NCBI GenBank assembly: GCA_003255025.1
Contig: QANY01002371.1
Location: 1,426,001-1,490,000, forward strand
Length of the DNA stretch: 64,000 nucleotides
Origin: Datisca glomerata
Lineage: Eukaryota > Streptophyta > Magnoliopsida > Cucurbitales > Datiscaceae
Direction: 5' to 3'
This document shows positions 46,812 through 58,057 of this stretch, piece after piece. Below the pieces are notes generated by a model that was not told where the DNA came from, searched no databases, and was given only the letters and a program-made list of their open reading frames with translations. Each line of letters begins with the position of its first letter. The stretch's first letter is position 1. The position numbers and the translations under genes were made by a program.

Positions 46812-47171
46812 ATAAAAGATTTTTTCGGAAGAAAAAAATCTATAAAAATAATAATACGAACAATAATTTGAAAGAGAGAGGAAGGGAGAATGAGCCAAAA
46901 ACAGAGTTAAGCTTGTATTCGATTGATTTTTAGGGTTGTACATCCTCTTATTTATACATAAAAATGATAACTGGATAATAATAACTTACCATTTCTGTTG
47001 CAAACCTTGTGGAGTGGCTAAGATAACAATCTGACTATTATAAAGGAATATTAATCTATGTGATCCCTTTTGTAACCGTCAAATTTATATAACGACTCTC
47101 ATTCGATCAGACTTCCTTATTTACTCTTCGGTCCCAATTTTTCCACGTGAAGACAGAGTTTTGACTGTTCA
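46812..47171 (-). repeat. gypsy 1 5' LTR
   Basis: On the minus strand it starts TGAACAGTCAAAACTC at 47171 and ends near TCTTTTATATTTTGG. It shares the words given for the 3' LTR at 34098-34453. Substitutions and small indels are frequent. Confidence 0.85.
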
Positions 47172-48078
47172 CCTAGTAATAGAAAAAGAAATGTATTCAT
47201 ATTTTAAGTGCTTTCATTAGCATTTTTTCCTTTCCAAGAATAGAAATAAATTCTAAAATGATAATATATAATTTTAGAAGAGTTACGATCTGATTTGTTT
47301 AAGATAATATGTTAATCATAAGAGTTAAGAGGCTGGTGTAAACTATTTATACAACTAAACTACAATAAGTTACATGAAAACTTTTGCTTTCATCTTATAG
47401 TATTTGTGTTTTGAAGGGTAAAGCTTTGCAAATAGATTATTATTTTAATTTTATGACTCTTCATAATTTGGATTATTTAAAAGGATAACGATGTGGTATT
47501 ATAACATGCTTAGATATGTTCTTAAATTTTTATAGTTGAGATTAAAAGGTAAATTTTGATTACAGGAAATGATGATAGTTGACATATATGTCTCTTATAG
47601 CAAAAAATGTTGTAATCAAAAGTCAAGAATAGTCAATGAGAGAAAAAGTCAAGGGGAGGATCCATGTCCTATCAAAAAAGACTTAAATGAGAGAAACTTT
47701 TGATTCTCCTTTTTACATTTCAAGCCTCCTTAAATTATAATATAATATAAAATTTTCACTTCTTTCTCATTTATTATAATTAATATTCTAAAATATTATT
47801 TGTATTCAATACTAGTTTGTTCATAAATAATTTGTAAAATTATATATGTTGTAATATTATGCAATTAGACATGTATATATCCATACATATGAATTATGAA
47901 GTATTTTAAGTTCAAAAATAATTTATTTGTTAGAAACATATATCATTAAACATTATGTAATATTTATGTTATCAGCTCATGAAAATTCATATAGATGAAT
48001 TGAGAAAAATATTTTCATATAAGATAAATTATCTCTTAACATGATAAAATCTGAGAAATTGATGAGTAATCATCGTCT
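47172..48078. other. AT-rich spacer, no gene seen
   Basis: Flank of gypsy 1. Nothing coding or repetitive was recognised. Confidence 0.35.
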
Positions 48079-49100
48079 TCTATATTATTAAAATAGTAAA
48101 ATGCTCATCGTAAACATATGAAAATATTATAAACAAATTAATATATTTATTACACTTTTAATTTAGAGTTACAATTATTTTCAAATAATATATTCAGTTC
48201 AAGATTACTATTAATTCATAATTCTACTTGTATTTTTAAACTTTTTAACACATGCGAATCACGTAATTTTTTTACTAGTGTTAATAAAAATGGTAGTATG
48301 TAAATAGCAACTAAAACGTGAGGATCTTCATGTCAATTGAAAGTTTCTCATTGAATGTGTCTTTTATATAATACTAGATAATAGCTCGTGCATTACTCGG
48401 CTGAAAAAATATATTGAACAATAGAAATAATTCGTAAGGTATGATTGATTTTTAAATCCATATTATAAACTCACAATAGATTTCTCAAAATAACAAATCA
48501 AAGAAATAGCTATCATTTGTCTTGAACAAATTCTGGAATGAAATAAGAAGGAAATAAGGCATAAACAAAATGTAAAAATGCTGAAAATTTCGTTGACAAA
48601 ATTGCATTAAGAACATGTGAAATGTAAAAAATCAATGATTTACTTAAACATCTCTTAATTTTTTATAACTCATATATTTTCAATAATTAAAAAGCTTAAT
48701 GTGATAGTGATAGAGAGAATACCTAGAGAGACTTATCAATTTGAAACTCCATATAATTGTGAGAGTATTTTTTGTCCGAAAATCTTTTTCTCCACTTAGT
48801 CCCGTTTGTATATACTCTAGATAGATTTAAATGAAGTCAGATATATTTTTATGAATTATACAAATAAATAATACTCTATATAATTTCTTTTTACACATCT
48901 TTAACTATTATATGTTTATTACTTTATCATCTTTTGAGATATTATATTGATAGACTTTCTATTATTTAGTTTAACGCATGCAACGCATGTATTAAATATT
49001 ATTATATTAAAGATGTCTCAACAACTATATCATGTCATAATTTAATATACTTGTTTAAAAATTGTTCAAATCACGTGTATCGCACGTGCAAGTGAACTAG
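48079..49100 (+). mobile_element. Helitron-like element with a second inverted terminus inside
   Basis: The left edge TCTATATTATTAAAATAG (48079-48096) is a typical plant Helitron 5' end. The right edge has CACGTGTATCGCACGTG (a 6-bp stem, 5-base loop) followed by GCAAGTGAACTAG and then T (49063-49101), a typical 3' end. The base before the 5' end is T rather than A. At 48373 a second CTAG with hairpin-like sequence faces right, so 48373-49100 could be a separate element. It contains the 265-bp repeat (48600-48800) also found at 29880-30375. No Rep/helicase gene, so non-autonomous. Confidence 0.6.
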
Positions 49101-49411
49101 TATCTAAAACTGTGAATAAATGAAAAATATTTTCTGATACTTTTGACCAACAATATTTTTTATCACTAAAAGATAATTGATCCTAGGCATTCAAAAACGT
49201 TCCATTAATAATCCGAACCGAACTAAATCGAACCAAACCAAAATGGTTTAGGTCGGTCCCTTATGTATCATCTGTTTGGTTTTGATTCAAATATGTCCAA
49301 GAAATGAAGTTTGAGTTTCAGAAATTTCTTTAACTGAACTGATAAAAGTAATACTATATATATATATATTGAAACCCAAGCATCATTATTCAACTTTTCC
49401 TATCTTTTGAC
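49101..49411. other. Spacer with (CGAACCGAACC)-type words
   Basis: At 49210-49290 there is a run of ccgaaccgaactaaatcg-like and aaatggtttaggtcgg words. Similar blocks occur at 28640-28740, 50230-50380 and 62140-62290. No gene seen. Confidence 0.4.
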
Positions 49412-49520
49412 AAGCTGGGTTGGCGTAGTTGATAAAACTCTTACACACATACTTTAGAGGTCGTGGATTCAAGTCGCATTCCACTCTTTAGAATTTGTAA
49501 TATAACTTTGACAAAAAAAA
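49412..49520 (+). mobile_element. Possible tRNA-derived SINE (copy 2)
   Basis: A-box-like gggttggcgtagttgataa (49418 on) and B-box-like ggattcaagtcgcattcc (49464 on), in the same order and spacing as at 29325. The tail tends to T/A. Tentative. Confidence 0.4.
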
Positions 49521-50949
49521 CTTTTCTCATCTCTCTCTTTCAATTCCAACACTCTCTCTCCTAAAGCTTCTCTCTCTTGAATGCCTATACGTGATTTTTC
49601 TCTAGCGGGGTCAGTTTTTCTTTGTTTAGTTTTTCCTCAAACCAATATCTCTTCTAGTTTCCTTTTTTTCACAGCTCCACTTCTAAACTTCATTGTGTTG
49701 GTTCTGTATTTTTATGGTTTGCATTTACATTTGAGTTAATAGGGATTTCCTTGTATGTGTATGAATTGAAATTCTAAGAGAGTTTAATGTTCTCAAAAGT
49801 TTAGGCCTTTACTGTTAGATTTAGAGATTTCAAAATTTTATATATGTTTTCATACTTGGTTGATCTTATTTTATCATATAACGAAATCCTTAAATTGATC
49901 GCTTTGTTAAAATCTCAATCCAAACCGATTCAAAGCAAAATGAATTAGAAACCTAATCGAACCTAATTAAAAATGGCTATATATAGCATTTGGATGTGGT
50001 AATTCCATAATCTTTCCCGCCAACATGTATATTTGGATTTTAGCACTTTTTATTTATACTAGTCAAATTACACGTGCGGTGTATATTCTATATACAAGCT
50101 TTAAAGCCCTCATATTAAGTGTGAAATATATATATATACATATACATACTTTCTGGTCAATTTTATTTAATTTCATAATTCAAGTATGTTTATCAAATGT
50201 TATCAATTAAGCATAAATATGTAGGGGTTTAAAAAAGTACCAAACCGGACCGAATTAAGACGGTTTGGTAAGTTCTTTAAATATTTTCGGTTTGGTTCGG
50301 TTCACTAAAAATAAAAAACTGAAGTTTCGATTCGGTTTATGGTTCACCTATTTTTTTAACCATGCGAACAAAACCGAATAAAACAATAAATACATATAAA
50401 TTAAATATACTAGTAAAAGACCATGTGACATGCACGTGATTTTATTCATTATATATTCAAAATATTTAAGGAACATAAAATGAAATTACTTTTCTTATTG
50501 TCCCAATTTCAGATATTATTTTTATATCATTTCATGCGACCTGATTTTCTAAGTTTCATAATCAATTAATAATTACAATAATCTATATTAGATTGTTTTT
50601 TCATAATCTTGGCACTTCTCAAACTAAACTGTATATTAAAAGTATGAGAAACAACATTAATCTCAGTAGTATTATAAATTAAATCTATCTCAACCTCCCT
50701 TGCAGTAGAACTACTATGTAAGCTGCAACACTACCATAATGCATAAAAATTGTTTGTAAGCTTAAAAACCAATACTATCACATTTTTTTTTCTAAATTCA
50801 TAAAGCAACTCAAGCACCATTGAGACTATACACACACATGTATATATAATTAGAATATGAATTGAAAGTATGCAACACATTTGTACATGAGGGTTGACGA
50901 TTTCAACGTTGACTACTCGCAAAACGCAACTCTTACGACATATCAGGAG
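49521..50949. other. AT-rich spacer with two orphan Helitron-like ends
   Basis: CTAGT-plus-hairpin ends on the minus strand at about 50060-50085 (ACTAGTCAAATTACACGTGC) and 50408-50435 (ACTAGTAAAAGACCATGTGA, then catgcacgtga). No right ends found. 50230-50380 holds another cggtttggttcggtt block. Nothing coding. Confidence 0.4.
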
Positions 50950-52002
50950 TGTCTCCACCAAGTACGTACCATGGAGTGTCACCATTAAGGTGCACCCCTT
51001 ATGGTGTCACCGTTAAGGTGCATCCCATGGGGTGCCGCCACTGAGGTGCACCCCTTGAGGTGCCGCCACTGAGGTACCCATGGGGGTCGTCCCCATGGCA
51101 GCACCATGGGGTGTCACCCCTACGGTAGCACCATTGATGTCACCTCATAGTATAACCATTGATGTCACCTCATGGTAGCACCATTGATGTCACATTCATG
51201 GGTGTACCATGGAGGTGCCTGGATCAGCCTCCGTAATGCAACTTGGAGACAACGATTACGCGTTTTAGATAAGACACACCGCTACACTATTACAATGAGT
51301 CATCACATCACAAACCACCAAGTCAAGAGACAAAGACTTGGGTGGACGTATGGTTGCCTGGGAACGCTCGAGTGGCTGTGGGCTGGTAGGATTATGGGTG
51401 AGGCTACGTTATGCTAGACAGGGGACACCTCCTCAGTTTGACCACTCTAGACATTGAGGGTGTGATACCCTCCTACCATGGGGAGGGGTTTGGTTTGAAA
51501 GAACCTTTATAGAGGAGGTGTTGGGTGAACACCATCGTCACACCTCATTGGCTAGGCGTGTTCTCCCTAGATCGTGGTCATTACATAAAAACCCACGTGG
51601 CGCCACTCGATTGGCTCATGTGTAATATTTCTCTTACTCACCTAAGCATGATCACTCAGCTTAAGTGGCGTGATTTGATTGGCAAGCTTGCAACTAATCA
51701 AGGGATTAGTTGCAATGGTCCCCCATCCTTTTGTTCACCTAAAAGGGAGGACTCCTTCTTCAGTTGAGGGGATTGGAAATTTAGAGAGAGAAGCTCCCAC
51801 TTTAGAGAGAGAAGCTCTCATTTCTAGAGTGAGAAACTCTCACTTCTAGAGAGAGAGCAAGCATTTGTCACCACCTTGAGTGTCTAGAGTGTTCCCCCTT
51901 CACCCCCCAGCATCCTCCCCGATGTTCTCAAGCGTTGTTCCGGTCACGAGCTAAGACTAGACCACTTCTGCACCTCACCCACGTGACACCCTTGCATCAA
52001 CA
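50950..52002 (+). repeat. gypsy 2 5' LTR (start uncertain)
   Basis: The right edge CAACA is followed by the PBS-like TTTGGCGACTCCACT. Inside at 50965-51210 a minisatellite of ggtgtcacc.ttaaggtgcac-like units (about 27-30 bp) and then accattgatgtcacct-like units recurs. At 51785-51860 a ctctcacttctagagagagaag-like block repeats three times. The left edge is not defined, and no matching 3' LTR was found. Confidence 0.7.
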
Positions 52003-52022
52003 TTTGGCGACTCCACTAGGGA
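52003..52022 (+). other. gypsy 2 primer-binding-site-like sequence
   Basis: TTTGGCGACTCCACTAGGGA follows the LTR edge directly, a sequence commonly found at this position in plant gypsy elements. The tRNA is not assigned here. Confidence 0.55.
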
Positions 52023-52051
52023 GTGGTTTGTCACACCAACGAAGCACCATC

Positions 52052-53865
52052 ATGGTTGGACGTGCAAAGGAAAGAGTAGCTCTATCACGCACGGAGGGAG
52101 ATGGACCCATACTCAACGACGAATACGGACAAAAGGAGGAGAACACCTCTCGTGAGTTACCACCAAACGCACCTACACATGCACAAGATCAAGCCAGAGC
52201 CATTCAGGAACTCCAAGCTTCTAACGCTGAGATGATGAGAGTTAATGATACATTGAATGCATACATCAGTGCCACCGCAACACAACACCCACTACCAACC
52301 TCCATCATAGGAGCTCCACCAACCACATTCATCATAGGCGCACAACCGACCACTTCCACCATGGGCACACAAGCAACCTCTACCATGGATATGCAACCAG
52401 CCTCCATCATGGGAGCGCAACTAACCTCCACCATAAGTGTGCCATTGACCTCTCTCACGGGCATCCAAACATCCACCGCTGTAGGTGTTCCATCACAAAC
52501 ATTCACCCAGAACCATGTTCAATCGAACGTTCAAGCCAACACTCAAGCTCTTGCACAAATCAATGTTACACCAACACCTCTTGACAACTTCGCTAGCCCG
52601 ACTACTATAATAGCTCAGACCAACCTCACCCCAAGTGTTAACATCCTTGTTGGAAGTAGTCATTTCATACTCATGAAGCCCTCCAAAAGGTACTTCAAGA
52701 GGAGAGGATACGAGCATCGTTGAATGAGTCTGTCGTCGACTTCAGGCCACCATATTCAACTGACATAGCTTTGAGACCACACCCAGCGGATTATGTTCCT
52801 CCAAATTTTTGAAAGTATAACGGTCGAAATGGGTGTGCCAAAGAACATGTGATACATTTCATTGATGATATGGGACCCTATGATTATGATGAGTTCATGT
52901 GTTTGAGGGAGTTCTCCAAGTCCTTGGCGAAGCGCTCTTACACCTAGTACGCGAGCTTGGTACCCGAGTCGATCTTGACGTGGACATAAATGGTATCAAC
53001 CTTCTTGGCAAAGTTCTTTATCATAAAGGAAAAGACTTGCATACTAGACCAAGAAAGGCAAAAGATCACTGAAAACCTTGTGTCATACGTTCAACGGTTC
53101 AAGGAGAAATCCATGTATTGCCAAGAGGATTGCAGGGAGGAAGCCCTTGTCAAGATGTGCATCGGATGGATGTTGGGTGATTACAAGGTCTACCTTGAGA
53201 ATTTGGGGATTGTCACCTTCGCCCGCTTGATAGAAGCATCTAAGAGGACAAACACTTCAGTACGTAGGCCACGACAACCAGAGAGGAATGATCATCCTGA
53301 CCACCCTTGGAGACCCACCACGTCACACTACCATCCTCAAATAACGGCTGCATAATCATATGGGCACTATCATAAGAGAGGCATAGATGGGAGGAATGAC
53401 CCGCCACATTTTCCTTGCACCATGTGTATGGTGAAAGCGCTAGTGGATGTATGGATAAAGGACAAAGAGATCACCTTGCCTTGGGTCACCGTACTACCTA
53501 CGAGGGAGGAAATGAGTTCTCCAAACTTTTACAGATATCACCACACCACATCACACCCCACCCAAGAGTGTAAATTTTTTAAAAGATTCTTTGATGAGAA
53601 GTTGAAAAAGGGTGAGATCATTACGGAAGGTTTCGGACCTGTGGACCCACCCTCTTTTCCCCAACATGCCAATGTCAACATGATTAGCGTCAACACAATA
53701 GAATCTACCTCATGTGTTAGCATAGTGGAGGAAGCAGATGAGGAAGCAACCATAGGGATAGACATTGTTTTCATAGATAAACTCTTGAACACAAGGACTT
53801 TTAAAAAAAAAATTGCTACGCTTGGGTTGAATGATATTGCACGGCGTCAAGTCTCCAAAGGCTAA
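52052..53865 (+). pseudogene. gypsy 2 gag
   Basis: The ATG at 52052 (MVGRAKERVALSR) lies after the PBS, so the upstream ATG at 51935, inside the LTR, is not the likely start. A T/S/P/Q-rich low-complexity segment (about 52260-52620) has repeats of xTSTMG-like words. The Retrotrans_gag core lies at 52740-53355: KEHVIHFIDDMGPYDYDEFM, FFIIKEKTCILDQERQ and a C-terminal ENLGIVTFARLIEASKRT. The final part (53422-53865) contains a P-T-Q-E-C-K-F-F segment. Two or more frame changes and stops break it. Confidence 0.85.
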
Positions 53866-53989
53866 TAGATGATGCTTGGATGAATTGTTGCTTTACACAA
53901 TCTCCTTTGAGCAAGATGATGTGGAATGAGGAGAGTGCCATCACATTAACCAATGTCGACCAACATGTTAAGAGGACGGGACACAATCG

Positions 53990-54330
53990 CCCCTCTATGT
54001 GGAGGCAACAGTCAATGGAGTGCAAGTAAGGCGCACCCTATTGGATAGTGGATTGGGAGTGAATGTCATGTCCTATGCTACCTTCAAGGCGGTTGGCATC
54101 CCAAAGAAGCAACTAGTGTGACAATCAATAGTTGTGATGGGTTTCTCATCACCAAGTGTGAGGACGATAGGTTATGTCAATGTGGAGTTGCAAATTCGAC
54201 CAATAAGAACCACCAACTGTTTTCAAGTGATCAAGTACGATACGGTCTACCACATATTGTTAAGGAGGCCATAGATTCACGATCACGAATGTGTCCCATC
54301 AACCTTGCATCAGTGACTGAAATCATGATG
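53990..54330 (+). pseudogene. gypsy 2 aspartic protease
   Basis: The active-site box reads RTLLDSGLGVNVMSYATF (near 54030-54085), the D-S-G plant-gypsy form. The rest (VMGFSSPSVRTIGYVN) continues the domain to about 54240. It is not a single open frame in the annotated reading, since a TGA precedes the second part. Confidence 0.8.
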
Positions 54331-54339
54331 GCGTGGTAA

Positions 54340-55590
54340 GAACATCATGGTGGCAGCTAGCAAAGCACCATTTGATGAGATCGAGGCTCACTTGATAGAG
54401 GCGACGCTCTTTGACGAACTTGCAATGGCAGGTGCCACCGCGCCTAGAAGGATTATTGCCACCCCTTTTCCGAGGTGGGAATTTGCAAAAGGAAAGGAAC
54501 CACTTACATCGAGGACTGAGTTTTTAACCCGCGTGACTTTTCCAAACGGAAAGAGGGCATACCGCTTATGGTAGTGCGTGGGGTTAGATGTACAGCTTGA
54601 TTCCCCTGGTGCTGAAGTAGATGAGGATATAATGACAGTGGAGGCATTCTCTAAGACACAAGGACTTATGCAAGGGATCCACGTGATGAATTGTGAACTA
54701 CCAAATGTACCTCTACCAACCAACCCATCACCCCCGTATGATAGGGCTAGAGGATGTCCATATTAGGGAGGGGGCACAAATAGGCTAGTGTTCCTAGCAT
54801 GAGAGGACTTGGAGAGTAAACAACGAGATGACTTGATAAAGCTTTTGGGTGAGTTTGAAGATGTCTTTGCGTGGTCGTACTCTGAGATGTCGGGTTGGAT
54901 TCTACCTTAGTGAAACATAAGCTAGGGGTCTCCGAACAACACACCTATCAAGCAACACCCTTGCCATTTTCGCCCCGAGGTGGAACTCCAAATAAAGTCT
55001 GAAATTTCAAAGCTCATAGAGGCAGGGTTTATCCAGCCTATCAAGCACCCTACATGGTTAGCAAACATTGTTCCAGTAAAAAAGAAAAATAGTCAGATCC
55101 GTTGTTGTGTGGATTTTAGAGACTTAAACAAGGCATGCCCCAAAGATGACTTCCTGCTACCTAATGTAGACACCTTGGTCGATGCTACAGCGGAACATGA
55201 AATGTTCTCTTTCATGGATGGGTTCGATGGATACAATCAAATCAGGATGGCGATCGGAGATGATGAGAAAACCACCTTCAGGACACCCTTTGGAACCTTT
55301 TACTATGTAATATGCCTTTTGGACTGAAGAATGTAGGGGCTACTTACCAACAGGCCATGACAACAATTTTCTATGACATGATCCACGATTATGTTGAAGA
55401 CTATGTGGATGATCTGGTAGTCAAGTCCAAGAGTGTGGATTCACATTTGAAGCACTTGATGAGGTGGCTGTGGCCTTCCTCCAAACTCACGCATTGTGAA
55501 AGTATTCCATCACCCTCTATAAAATATAACTCCACTCAAATTAACAAAGTTCCTCAACTCCTTGTTCATAGCAGCTTCCTCTTGAGATAA
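54340..55590 (+). pseudogene. gypsy 2 reverse transcriptase
   Basis: 54347-54770 is the protease-RT spacer. From 54980: EISKLIEAGFIQPIKHPTWL, VPVKKKNSQIRCCVDFRDLN, ACPKDDFLLPNVDTLVD and FRTPFGTFYYVI, the fingers and palm. A frameshift near 55320 leads to MPFGLKNVGATYQQAM and EDYVDDLVVKSKSVDSHL, with intact YVDD. Coding resemblance ends at about 55480, where the RT thumb and RNase H should start. Confidence 0.9.
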
Positions 55591-56870
55591 CTGTGCGAGA
55601 CTATTCTTAAGTGTCAATCGATCCCTGATCCCAAAGAAGTTCATCTAGTGGAAGTTACGACGGATTGGCGACAACCTTATCACTTGTATTTGAACGATGG
55701 TACTCTCCCATCAAGCATGGAAGATGCCTCCATTATTAAGAAGTGGAGTCCTCATTTCTTTATGCTCAATGGAGAGTTATACAGGGTTAGTATGGATGGT
55801 CGTCTTCTCAAGTGTTTGGGTATTGATGATCAACGAACTATCATGGAGGAAGTACACAAATGGGCATGTGGCGAACACCAAGGAGGTAGGAGGTTATATG
55901 AGGAATTGCTCAGGATAGGGTACTATTGGCTCACCATGGAAGCTGATACATTAGACTATGCATGAAAATGTCACGCTTGCCAAGTCCTCAGAAACGTTAT
56001 ACACTCCCCATCCGTATCCTTGCACCCAACGGAGGTCCCTTGGCCGTTTTCATACATGGGCTCTAAACTTTATTGGACCCATCTCCCCTGCATCAAAAGG
56101 TTACATTTGGATCCTTGTTGCTACAGATTGTTACACTAAATGGGCAGAGGTCATAGCTCTCAAGAAGGGGACAGGTGGGCAGGTCTATAACTTTATCAAG
56201 GAGAACAACTTTATCAAGGAGAACATCATATGTCTATTTGGGCTACCAAGATGAATCATCTTGGACGATGGGACAGCATTCACATGCAATGTGGTGGCTG
56301 AACTGTTCTAAGCATACGACATCTGACATGATAAGTCCACACCTTATTATCCCAAAGGGAATGGTCAAGCCGAGGCAACTAACAAGACGTTACTGAGGAT
56401 ACTTAGTCATATGGTCCACGACGCCCAGAACACATGGCATGAATTACTTCCTTTAGCAGTATGGGCATACCGAACAACAAAACGGTCCTCGACGCAAGCA
56501 ACCCCATTTGCTTTGGTCTATGGTTGTGAAGCACTCATACCTGCAGAGGTAATGATACCATCAGCTAAGCTAGCATCTTCGACAAGAGTCAAGTGCCCCA
56601 CACATTTTGTTGATCTAGAAGCTATCGATGAAAGGAGAGATAAGGCCAAGGAAAGCACCCAAGCCTACCAGGAGAGAATGATCAAAACATTTTAGGCAGA
56701 TTATGTCATGCGGTGTATGCACGCTCAAAAGTTCACACCAAAATGGGAAGGCCCCTATGAGATAGTATCCTTAGCCGAAAGTGGATATTGTCATTTAGTT
56801 GATCCCCAAACAAGACACCCATTACCATCACCTATCAACTTTAAGTCTATCAAGAAATACTATGCGTAGG
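55591..56870 (+). pseudogene. gypsy 2 integrase
   Basis: 55648-55965: linker, then HKWACGEHQGGRRLY and YYWLTMEADTLDYA, stop, KCHACQ, the HHCC zinc-binding segment. 55958-56254: WALNFIGPISP, ATDCYTKWAEVIAL (first catalytic Asp), then IILDDGTAF (second Asp) and YPKGNGQAEATNKT (catalytic Glu) up to 56400. 56411-56695: TWHELLPLAVWAYRTT and CEALIPAEV. It ends with KWEGPYEIV near 56745. A 15-bp tandem duplication (NFIKENNFIKEN) sits near 56190-56222. Stops at several places. Confidence 0.9.
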
Positions 56871-57054
56871 CATTTTGTCAGTTACTTCTTTTCATACATG
56901 AAAATATTTTGTTGTTGCTTGAAACAATAGCCACTGAGGCAACTAGGCGTGATATAAGCCAGTTGGCCCGCTCTTCTGTACTCAAACCTAGAATGAACGG
57001 AGGAACTTCAGAAAATTTTGACTCTAAAAATATGCTACGAAATATCGCTACTTA
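56871..57054. other. gypsy 2 spacer after integrase
   Basis: No coding or repeat signal seen between the integrase end and the 60-bp array. Confidence 0.35.
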
Positions 57055-57735
57055 ATGGGGCTCCAACGCCTCTTCTTGAGAACACTCATGATAAACTTCA
57101 TGTTTGGTGAGTTGCATAGGTTTTCACGCCTCTATTTGAGAACACCCATGATAACATCATGTTTGGTGAGTTGCGTAGGCTCTCACGCCTTTACTTGGAA
57201 ACACCCATGATAAACTTCGTGCTTGGTGAGTTGCATAGGCTTCACGCCTCTACTTAAGGACACCCATGATAAACTTCATGCATGGTGAAGTTTCATAGGC
57301 TTTCACGCCGATATTTAAGAACACCCATGATAACACCATGCTTGGTGAGTTTCGCTGGATTTCACACCTCTACTTGGAAACACCCATGATAAACTTCATG
57401 CTTGGTGAGTTGTATGGGCTTTCACGCCACTATTTAAGAATACCCATGATAAACGTCATGTTTGATGAGTTGCGTAGGATTTCATGCCTCTACTTGGAAA
57501 CACTCATGATAAACTTCATGCTTGGTGAGTTGTATAGGCTTTTACATCTCTATTTAAGAACACCCATGATAACGTCATGCTTGATGAGTTGCGTAGGCTT
57601 TCACGCCTCTACTTGGAAACACACATGATAAACTTCATGCTTGGTGAGTTGCATGGGCTTTCACGCCTCTATTTAAGAACACTCATGATAGGCGTCATGC
57701 TTGATGAGTCACATAAGCTTTCACGTTCCTGCCTA
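57055..57735. repeat. Tandem array, ~60-bp unit, about 11 copies
   Basis: Units contain gcctctacttggaaacaccc, atgataaacttcatgcttgg and tgagttgcataggctttcac. Two alternating subtypes (acttggaaacaccc versus atttaagaacaccc) suggest a higher-order 120-bp arrangement. Because 60 is divisible by three, a 96-codon artefact frame results at 57338-57628. Confidence 0.95.
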
Positions 57736-58057
57736 AAGAACACATAAGATAGACATCGTGAATACTTATAATACACCGTTCAAATCCACGTATTTGATGT
57801 ATCACCCGGACTCGCGTGTCAGGCTCTAACGACCTCACACGATCTCACCAATGACACTCACAATGTGTTACTGCATAAATATTACATTACAACAAGCAAA
57901 TAAATTACACATATAAAAGAAGAGAAATATCGAGCCAATGTTCTGCATGCTAAGATAAGAGAGTAGATGACATCTCATTTAAGAATAAAAGTTTACAATA
58001 GTATGAGTTATTATTACATCAAAAGTCATAAGGGGTATAGGAATAAATACAAGCAAT

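Larger units (their letters stand above)
34098..47171 (-). mobile_element. Ty3/gypsy retrotransposon 1, interrupted by a composite insert
   Basis: Minus-strand element bounded by two matching LTRs of about 356 bp (34098-34453 and 46812-47171). Domain order on the minus strand: PBS, gag, protease, RT, RNase H, remnants of the RNase H-integrase linker. This is the gypsy order. A plus-strand ORF (34861-36810) lies between pol and the 3' LTR, in antisense. RNase H is split at about 43225/38050 by an insert of about 5.2 kb with an inverted gypsy integrase fragment, mitochondrial-like DNA and a copia piece. The layout fits the Tat/Ogre-like group, some of which have antisense ORFs. All frames are broken. 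Confidence 0.85.

Noticed and set aside
51935..52051. Upstream ATG extending gypsy 2 gag into the LTR
   Set aside because: Lies before the PBS inside the LTR; the ATG at 52052 is the plausible gag start.
57338..57628. 96-codon frame with internal repeats
   Set aside because: Comes from the 60-bp tandem array, whose unit length is divisible by three.
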